NCBI RefSeq assembly: GCF_003611275.1
Contig: NZ_CP020694.1
Coordinates: forward strand, 1,674,001-1,738,000
Length of the DNA: 64,000 bases
Direction: 5' to 3'
Source of the DNA: Sulfitobacter sp. D7
Lineage (GTDB): Bacteria; Pseudomonadota; Alphaproteobacteria; Rhodobacterales; Rhodobacteraceae
Numbering within the stretch: position 1 is the first letter of the stretch; every line of letters starts with the position of its first letter. Below the pieces are notes generated by a model. The model had not been told where the DNA came from. It saw only the letters and a list, made by a program, of their open reading frames with translations, and made no database searches. The position numbers and the translations under genes are program-made. Shown one piece after another: positions 58,365 to 64,000 of the stretch.

Positions 58365-58391
58365 AGCCGTCCTTTGGGGCGGCTTTTTTTT
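58365..58391 (+). terminator. Intrinsic terminator after the gene fragment
   Basis: AGCCGTCC, loop TTTG, GGGCGGCT (8 bp with one G-T pair) then seven T, 22 nt past the stop. This shows the fragment was the end of a real transcription unit. Confidence 0.85.
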
Positions 58392-58492
58392 GGTCAAAAC
58401 CTAAAATGCTATGGCATGAAATCCTTCATTACCCGCGCCCGGGCGCAAACGCCGCTACCAGAGTGGTGTAGCTTCACAACAGGGCGCTATAC

Positions 58493-58560
58493 TTGACTAT
58501 TTTAATAGGATTAATATCTTTACTTACTAAAATACTCAGATTAAGCGGTGACCCATTCAA
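58493..58560 (+). promoter_or_regulatory. AT-rich promoter region of the iron uptake operon
   Basis: A strongly AT-rich stretch in GC-rich surroundings, with TTGACT at 58493-58498 and several TAAT/ATTA blocks downstream. An iron-responsive operator (Fur, RirA or Irr) is expected, but I could not fit a consensus box with confidence. Confidence 0.4.
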
Positions 58561-58616
58561 ATAGCCAGCCGTTGGAAGCGCGGTCAGCAAGAAAAAATCT
58601 TCTCCGCGAGGGACTT

Positions 58617-61109
58617 ATGCGCCGTACCAACGACACCCAAAACTGCACAGACAAAATTCACAGACATTCCACGCTGGTGGTCGGGGGCTTCGGAGCCTCC
58701 TTGGCCATGGCCTGCATGGCCACACCCGGCGCCGCGCAGGACAGTGATCTGATCATCCTGCCAACAGTCGAGGTCGAGACGACCGAAGAACCAACCCCCC
58801 AGCCGGCGGTAAAGCCTGCGCCGCGCGCCGCCCAGCCAGCGCCACGCCGAGCGGCCCAGCCGCGGGCGGCTGAACCCACGGCCTGCACAGCTGCATTGGC
58901 GGGCACCCCCGTCTGCGCCGCCGAGGAAGCCGCGGAACGCCAAGCGCAGGAACTGTCCGATGCGCAGGCCCGCGCTGCCGCAAAAGCGGCGGCAGGTGGC
59001 AGTTCTTACGTTGATCAAGACGCCCCATTCAAAGCCAACACGCTTGCCAACAGTCGGATGCCCGGCCCGCTGAAAGACAATCCGCGCACGGTGACAGCGA
59101 TCACCCAAGAGGTCTTGGAAACCACCGGCACAACCAGCGTGCGCGAGTTGGCGCGGTCGACACCGGGCATTTCGCTTGGCTTCGGCGAGGGCGGGAACTC
59201 CTTTGGAGACAACATCTATATCCGCGGGTTCAAAGCCAATAACGACACCTATACCGATGGCATCCGCAGCCCCGGCACCGGTGTCGCCGAGACGTTCAAC
59301 ACCGAGCAGGTCGAAGTCACCAAAGGCCCGGCTGGCACAGTTGGCGGACGCGGCACAACCGGCGGCGCGATCGATGTGATCTCCAAAAGCCCGCAGAACG
59401 TCGATTTTACTAAGACAGTAACAACTGTGACCGACGCGGCGACCGTGCGTCAGACCATCGACACCAACAAGGTCATCAACGACCGCCTGCAACTGCGCTT
59501 TAATGGCATGTTGCAAGACGGCGAAGTGGCCGGGCGCGATAAGATCACCGATGACCGCCAAGGCGCGGCGCTGGCACTGAAATTCGCGGCGACCGATGCG
59601 CTGACCTTGGAAGGCAACCTGAGCTACACCAAGATTGAGCAGACGCCGGACTGGGGGGTGCCTTACGTCAATAACGAAGAGTTGGGGCTGATCGGTCCTG
59701 TTACCGAATACGGCATCGACCGCGATACCTTCTACGGGGTGCCCGGGCGCGACTTCCAGACTGCCGAAGAAACGGTGGCCACGGCCAAGGCAACCTATGC
59801 CTTTGACAATGGCATAGCGCTTACCAACACATTCCGCGCAGCACGCTCGACCAACGACTATGTTTTGACAGCGCCAAGCAGCCTGATCGACAATGGTTCC
59901 ACCAATCCCGAGGACTGGGACGTCGGGCTCAGCTTCAAGAGCTGGGATCAGCAGACCGATGTGCTTGCCAATGTGCTGGAACTCAGCGGGGCGGCCCAAT
60001 TCGCCGGAGCATCGCATTCCTATGTGTTGGGCCTTGCCACCTCGCGGGAAGAAATCGAGAAGTTGAGCTACTCGAACCTCTCCAGCGAGGATTATGAGCC
60101 ACCGGCTGGCCAACGCGGCTGCACCGTCAGCGCCGTCAATCCCGATCCCATCGGGGAAGGCTGCTGGAGCGGCGAAGAACCCGTATTGGGAACGGACCTT
60201 ACGGAAACGACGGTCAAGACCACCTCCCTCTATGCGCTGGATACCGTGACCCTGTCGAACCGCCTAAAGGTCAACGGCGGGCTGCGGGTGGATATGTATG
60301 ACATCTCGCGTAGTGGCGGCACCGGCGAAGAAGCCTATGAGCTGTCGCGCGATGATGTCATGCTGAACTGGAACTTGGGGGCGACCTATGCCTTCACCGA
60401 CCGTCTGAACATCTATGCAGCGGCGGCTACTTCGACCAACCCGGCGGGGCAGGAACTGGAAGCGGGCGGCGGTTTTTACGGCGGGCTGGATGATAACGGG
60501 TCAGGGCTTGCACCCGAAGAGAACACCTCGCTTGAAATCGGTGCGAAATACAGCTTCACGCCGAACCTTCTGTTCACTGCGGCGCTCTATCAAACCACCA
60601 AAGACCAAGCGCGTGAGGATATCGGGCCACGCGGTGCGATCGTCACCTCCGACACGCTGAAGTACCGCATGCGGGGTCTTGAACTCGGCGTTGCGGGCAA
60701 GGTGACCGAACGGCTGAGCCTTTTCGGCGGCGCCAACTTCATGGACAGCGAAGTCTTGCGCAGTGCCGACAGCGACAACATCGGCCTCTCGGTGGCGAAC
60801 GTTGCGCATGAGCAGCTGAATCTTCTCGCCACCTATCAGGTGACCGACAAGCTGATGCTGGGCGGGCGTGTGAACTATCAAGGTGCGATTGATCTGGGCA
60901 GTGTGGCCGCCAATGGCCGGTCCATTCCCGACGCATTTACCTTTGACTTGCTGGGTGAATACGAATTCGCCGACAACACTATGTTGAAGATGGCAGTCAC
61001 CAATGTCGCGGATGAAACGGTCTATGACGCTGCCTACCGTTCGGGCACGCCATTCACCTATGTCGCGCCGGGCCGTGAAGTTTCCTTCTCTTTGGAAATG
61101 AAGTTCTAA
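58617..61109 (+). CDS. TonB-dependent siderophore receptor
   Basis: 830 residues from ATG 58617 (after GAGGGACTT); a GTG 69 nt upstream is in frame but poorer. A signal peptide ends near GAAQ. A Pro/Ala/Arg-rich linker of about 90 residues (with [16 protein letters not shown]) precedes the plug domain ([53 protein letters not shown]). The 22-strand barrel ends in SFSLEMKF with a terminal Phe. PiuC downstream is typical of catecholate (Fiu/PiuA) receptors. The long linker is unusual. Confidence 0.93.
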   Translation: MRRTNDTQNCTDKIHRHSTLVVGGFGASLAMACMATPGAAQDSDLIILPTVEVETTEEPTPQPAVKPAPRAAQPAPRRAAQPRAAEPTACTAALAGTPVCAAEEAAERQAQELSDAQARAAAKAAAGGSSYVDQDAPFKANTLANSRMPGPLKDNPRTVTAITQEVLETTGTTSVRELARSTPGISLGFGEGGNSFGDNIYIRGFKANNDTYTDGIRSPGTGVAETFNTEQVEVTKGPAGTVGGRGTTGGAIDVISKSPQNVDFTKTVTTVTDAATVRQTIDTNKVINDRLQLRFNGMLQDGEVAGRDKITDDRQGAALALKFAATDALTLEGNLSYTKIEQTPDWGVPYVNNEELGLIGPVTEYGIDRDTFYGVPGRDFQTAEETVATAKATYAFDNGIALTNTFRAARSTNDYVLTAPSSLIDNGSTNPEDWDVGLSFKSWDQQTDVLANVLELSGAAQFAGASHSYVLGLATSREEIEKLSYSNLSSEDYEPPAGQRGCTVSAVNPDPIGEGCWSGEEPVLGTDLTETTVKTTSLYALDTVTLSNRLKVNGGLRVDMYDISRSGGTGEEAYELSRDDVMLNWNLGATYAFTDRLNIYAAAATSTNPAGQELEAGGGFYGGLDDNGSGLAPEENTSLEIGAKYSFTPNLLFTAALYQTTKDQAREDIGPRGAIVTSDTLKYRMRGLELGVAGKVTERLSLFGGANFMDSEVLRSADSDNIGLSVANVAHEQLNLLATYQVTDKLMLGGRVNYQGAIDLGSVAANGRSIPDAFTFDLLGEYEFADNTMLKMAVTNVADETVYDAAYRSGTPFTYVAPGREVSFSLEMKF

Positions 61110-61124
61110 ACCGCAGCCATCAAG

Positions 61125-61151
61125 GCGGGCAGCCCTCTTGGGGTTGCCCGC
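61125..61151 (+). terminator. Hairpin between receptor and PiuC genes
   Basis: GCGGGCAGCC and GGTTGCCCGC (10 bp with one G-T pair) just before the next ribosome site, without a T-run. It may lower downstream expression relative to the receptor or protect its mRNA 3' end. Confidence 0.5.
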
Positions 61152-61170
61152 TGACAGCAAGAGGTATGAT

Positions 61171-61854
61171 ATGCTGATCACGATCCCTTCGATCCTGAGC
61201 AAAGACGACGTCAAACAGATCCGCGCGCATCTTGATGCAGCTGATTGGGAGGACGGAGCCAAGACCGCAGGCGCGCAATCTCGGGAGGTCAAACGCAATC
61301 AACAATTGCCGCCAACCTCGGACACGGCACAGACATTGGGCAAGTTCATCTTGCAAAAGCTAACCAGTGATCCGCTGTTTCTGTCTGCCGCGCTGCCCGC
61401 AAAAATCCTGCCGCCGATGTTCAACAAATACGCGCAGGCCGAAACCTTTGGGGCGCATATCGACAATGCCATTCGGGTGAACCCGCTGACCCAGGAACGG
61501 CTACGCACCGATCTGTCGATGACGCTATTTCTCAGCGAGCCAGAAGACTACGACGGCGGCGAATTGGTGATCGAGGATCACTATGGCCGCCAGACCGTGA
61601 AACTGCCTGCGGGGGATATGATCCTCTATCCGGCCACCAGCCTGCATGAGGTCACCCCCGTGACCCGAGGGGTGCGTGTGTCGTCGTTTTTCTGGCTGCA
61701 AAGCATGATCCGCTCTGACGCGAACCGCCGCATCCTGTTCGATCTGGATCAATCCATTCAGGCGCTCAGCGACAGCATCGGGGCCAACGATCCCGAAACG
61801 GTGCGACTGACCGGCATCTATCACAACCTTATTCGCACATGGGCCGAGACTTAA
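61171..61854 (+). CDS. PiuC/YbiX-like Fe(II)/2-oxoglutarate-dependent dioxygenase
   Basis: 227 residues from ATG 61171 after AGAGGTATGAT. It is a PKHD-type hydroxylase: the iron triad includes the H and D of [10 protein letters not shown] and the H of [13 protein letters not shown], and the following [10 protein letters not shown] holds the 2-oxoglutarate arginine. The family is found next to catecholate siderophore receptors and is thought to help iron release or siderophore processing in the cell. It is linked with the receptor and exbB (3 nt away). Confidence 0.93.
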   Translation: MLITIPSILSKDDVKQIRAHLDAADWEDGAKTAGAQSREVKRNQQLPPTSDTAQTLGKFILQKLTSDPLFLSAALPAKILPPMFNKYAQAETFGAHIDNAIRVNPLTQERLRTDLSMTLFLSEPEDYDGGELVIEDHYGRQTVKLPAGDMILYPATSLHEVTPVTRGVRVSSFFWLQSMIRSDANRRILFDLDQSIQALSDSIGANDPETVRLTGIYHNLIRTWAET

Positions 61855-61857
61855 ACG

Positions 61858-62703
61858 ATGAAGTTTTCTCTGGTTTTTCCCGCTGCTGCGCTTTGTATCG
61901 CCGCAGCCCCCGCCGCCGCTTTCGATCTTGAGACGGTGACCACGCTGCTTGAGCAGGCCGAGCATGACGAGATGTCGCCCCTTGGCATGTTCATGGCGGC
62001 CGATTGGGTTGTCAAAGGCGTCATGCTGTCGCTGCTCTTTGCCTCAGCTCTGGTCTGGGTGATTTTTGTTGCACGGGTGATGATCCTGCGATGGGAACGC
62101 GGCGTGCTGCGCCGCCGGTATCGCGATTTGGACAAGGCAGGCTCGCTGGTTGCGGCGCGTGCGCGTTTCGCCAAACGCAAAGGCGTCATGGGGCAGATGG
62201 TGCGTGCAGCCGAACGAGAGCGCGCAGCCTCGGGCGCCAGTGCCGGGATGAAGTCCGGGATCAAAGCCGGGATCAAGGAACGCGCGGGGTCGGAAATCGC
62301 GCGGATTGAGGCCGGGGCCGCCCGGCGCATGGGGCTGGGGGCAGGGGTCTTGGCCAATGTCGGCTCGGTTGCACCCTTTGTTGGGCTGTTCGGCACCGTT
62401 TGGGGGATCATGAACAGCTTCATCTCGATCTCAGAAAGCAACACCACCAATCTGGCCATCGTCGCGCCGGGCATTGCCGAGGCGTTGTTAGCCACGGCCA
62501 TCGGCCTTGTCGCGGCGATCCCTGCGGTGATTTTCTACAACATCCTCGCGCGGGGCTTGGGGGGCTATAAGGTGATGCTGGCCGATGCGGGCGCGCTGGT
62601 CGAGCGGACCTTGTCGCGCGATCTGGACCTTGCCGATGACGAGATGGCAGGGGCACGACCCGCCTACCATCTGGGGTCCGTTTCAGCCCCGGCGGCGGAG
62701 TAG
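61858..62703 (+). CDS. exbB: TonB-system energizer protein ExbB
   Basis: 281 residues with a cleavable N-terminal signal peptide (ending AAAFD) as in the longer alphaproteobacterial ExbB. Three membrane segments lie at about 50-72, 168-190 and 200-222. [20 protein letters not shown] is the MotA/TolQ/ExbB core. With ExbD it uses the proton gradient to energise TonB. Confidence 0.95.
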   Translation: MKFSLVFPAAALCIAAAPAAAFDLETVTTLLEQAEHDEMSPLGMFMAADWVVKGVMLSLLFASALVWVIFVARVMILRWERGVLRRRYRDLDKAGSLVAARARFAKRKGVMGQMVRAAERERAASGASAGMKSGIKAGIKERAGSEIARIEAGAARRMGLGAGVLANVGSVAPFVGLFGTVWGIMNSFISISESNTTNLAIVAPGIAEALLATAIGLVAAIPAVIFYNILARGLGGYKVMLADAGALVERTLSRDLDLADDEMAGARPAYHLGSVSAPAAE

Positions 62704-62708
62704 GCGGC

Positions 62709-63167
62709 GTGGGTGCGCGGCTACGCGGTGACGACGATGGCGATCTCAGCGAAAACAGCGAGATCAACGTCACCCCCTTTATCGATGTCATGTTGGTTCT
62801 GCTGATCATCTTCATGATCGCGGCCCCGCTGTCGACGGTCGACATCCCGGTGGAACTGCCCGTAGCGGTCGCCGAAGCCCCGGAGCGCCCCGCCGAGCCG
62901 GTTTTCATCACCATCACTGAAGACCTCGCCCTTTCAGTGGGCGAGACGGCCACGACGCACGACAGGCTTTATATCGACGTCGGCATCGCCACCTTGCAAA
63001 AACGCGACACGCGGATCTTCATCCGCGCGGATAAATCCGTGCCCTATGGTGAGTTCATGCGGGTGATGAACATCCTGCGCGCAGACGGGTTTCTGAAAGT
63101 CGGGCTGGTCGGACTGGATGAAAATGTAGAAGAGGCAGCCATGCCTGAGCCGGAGGCGGCGCAGTGA
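62709..63167 (+). CDS. exbD: TonB-system transport protein ExbD
   Basis: 152 residues from a GTG start. There is one membrane segment with the proton-carrying aspartate in INVTPFIDVMLVLLIIFMI, then a periplasmic domain (RIFIRADKSVPYGEFMRVM). It overlaps tonB by 4 nt (GTGA). Confidence 0.95.
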   Translation: MGARLRGDDDGDLSENSEINVTPFIDVMLVLLIIFMIAAPLSTVDIPVELPVAVAEAPERPAEPVFITITEDLALSVGETATTHDRLYIDVGIATLQKRDTRIFIRADKSVPYGEFMRVMNILRADGFLKVGLVGLDENVEEAAMPEPEAAQ

Positions 63168-64000
63168 GCCTGACCTACGCCTCGCGCAGCGTCAGGCCCG
63201 TTTTCTGGGGCGTCGCGATCGCCCTAAGCGGTGCGCTGCATGCAGGGCTTCCCGTCTTGCTGCTTGATCAGCCCCCCGCCGCAGAACCCGCCGAGCCCAA
63301 GACAGAGGGGATTACCGGCGCGGTGATGTTCGATCTGTCGGATATCATCGCGGCCCCCTCGGCCTTGCAAGAAGACAGCGTGGCGCAAATCGAGGCCCAG
63401 GATGCGCCGACGGTAACCGAAAGCCCTGAAGTTTTGGAGGCCGCTAAGGCCGCCGAACAGCCAATTCTAAGTCAGATACCCTATGACGTTGAGGACGAGA
63501 GCCTGAAATTCGGCGTGGCCGCCCCCGAGCCCGAAGCCGAGACGGAGGAGGTGGCCGAAGAGATCGCCGCCGAGCAGGACCCCGAGCAAATCGACGCGGA
63601 AAGCCAGATCGGCGCCGAGGCGCGGCAGGCCTCTGAGCAGTCTGTCGCCGGGGTTGAGGCAGACACCGAAGCGGAAACCGCCAAGGCTGAAAGTGAAGGG
63701 CTGACCGCCGAACAGACGGAAGAGATCCGCGACTGGCAGAAAAACATCGTGTTGTTGATCAGCGGTGGCAAAACCTATCCGGCCAAGGCGCGCAACGACC
63801 GGATCGAAGGCGAGGTGCAGGTGCGTTTCACGCTGGACCGCTACGGCGCGCTGATCGCGGCTGAGGTGGCGCAATCCTCGGGTTCAGAAATCCTCGACAT
63901 GGCTGCCGTGCAGACGGTCAAGACGCTGGAAAAGATGCCCACGCCGCCCAACTATCTGAAAGGCGACGAATTCACACTGATCATCCCGCTGCGTTATAGT
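63164..64000 (+). CDS. tonB: Energy transducer TonB (partial at window end)
   Basis: 279 codons from a GTG start, no stop before the window ends; the last residues (FTLIIPLRYS) look like the natural C-terminus, so few codons are missing. An N-terminal anchor (VFWGVAIALSGALHAGLPVLL), a long acidic Glu/Ala-rich spacer instead of the usual Pro-Lys repeats, and the TonB C-terminal domain (YPAKARNDRIEGEVQVRFTL, then the IIPLRY strand). It completes the receptor-piuC-exbBD-tonB operon. Confidence 0.92.
   Translation, partial: MSLTYASRSVRPVFWGVAIALSGALHAGLPVLLLDQPPAAEPAEPKTEGITGAVMFDLSDIIAAPSALQEDSVAQIEAQDAPTVTESPEVLEAAKAAEQPILSQIPYDVEDESLKFGVAAPEPEAETEEVAEEIAAEQDPEQIDAESQIGAEARQASEQSVAGVEADTEAETAKAESEGLTAEQTEEIRDWQKNIVLLISGGKTYPAKARNDRIEGEVQVRFTLDRYGALIAAEVAQSSGSEILDMAAVQTVKTLEKMPTPPNYLKGDEFTLIIPLRYS

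Noticed and set aside
58584..60113. 509-codon open frame on the minus strand
   Set aside because: Antisense to the TonB-dependent receptor; Cys/Gly/Arg-rich translation is a shadow.
1..64000. CRISPR array, rRNA genes, prophage structural genes, replication origin
   Set aside because: No regularly spaced repeats, no rRNA sequence, no capsid, portal or tail genes and no DnaA-box cluster were seen.

Overview
The window looks like chromosomal DNA of an alphaproteobacterium of the Rhodobacteraceae, most likely the Roseobacter group. Support comes from the GC-rich coding style, a B12-dependent class II ribonucleotide reductase as the only nrd gene seen, a one-chain indolepyruvate:ferredoxin oxidoreductase, a gene-transfer-agent type endolysin/holin pair, an alphaproteobacterial SOS box (GTTC-N7-GTTC) before lexA, and the gene order trpE...trpGD-trpC-moaC-moeA-lexA-comEC-gltX-gltA. 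This placement is inferred from gene content, not from a search.

Layout. 1-3.7 kb: a minus-strand, translationally coupled cassette of a GT2-like glycosyltransferase, a sulfotransferase and a sulfotransferase-like/GT2 fusion that runs out of the window. 3.9-6.1 kb: a MoxR ATPase/CoxE-like VWA pair. 6.1-9.7 kb: a long imperfect palindrome, purL, a candidate small RNA with an intrinsic terminator, and a LysR regulator. 9.8-21.4 kb: mostly plus-strand genes: indolepyruvate oxidoreductase, a PlsC-type acyltransferase, murI, argC, ccmE, the endolysin/holin pair, ccmF, ccmH and an enoyl-CoA hydratase. 21.9-32.3 kb: gltA, gltX, comEC, lexA, moeA, moaC and trpC-ung-trpD-trpG. 32.5-43.2 kb: a divergent polysaccharide deacetylase, an AstE/aspartoacylase-like protein, trpE, a PpiD-like foldase, an aminotransferase, gpt, fabI, pdxH, a double cold-shock-domain protein, a DUF192 protein and tRNA-Pro(TGG). 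43.2-47.7 kb: nrdJ with probable NrdR boxes and a terminator.

47.7-58.4 kb is an accessory island with lower GC. It opens with two unrecognised genes. The second is cut by an IS3-family element at 49279-50593. A mirror copy of the element lies at 56737-58051. Between the copies sit a CcdA-like/MFS transporter pair, a secreted trypsin-like protease, an orphan MbcA/ParS-type antitoxin and non-coding DNA with nested palindromes and diverged repeats. Beyond the second copy is an orphan C-terminal coding fragment. The transposase carries an extra 14 residues inside the DDE core.

58.5-64 kb: a siderophore-type iron uptake operon, comprising a TonB-dependent receptor, a PiuC-like Fe(II) dioxygenase, exbB, exbD and tonB (still open at the window end).

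The likeliest place for something undescribed is the split two-gene unit at 47.9-49.3 kb and the IS-bounded passenger. I cannot assign either to a known system from sequence alone.
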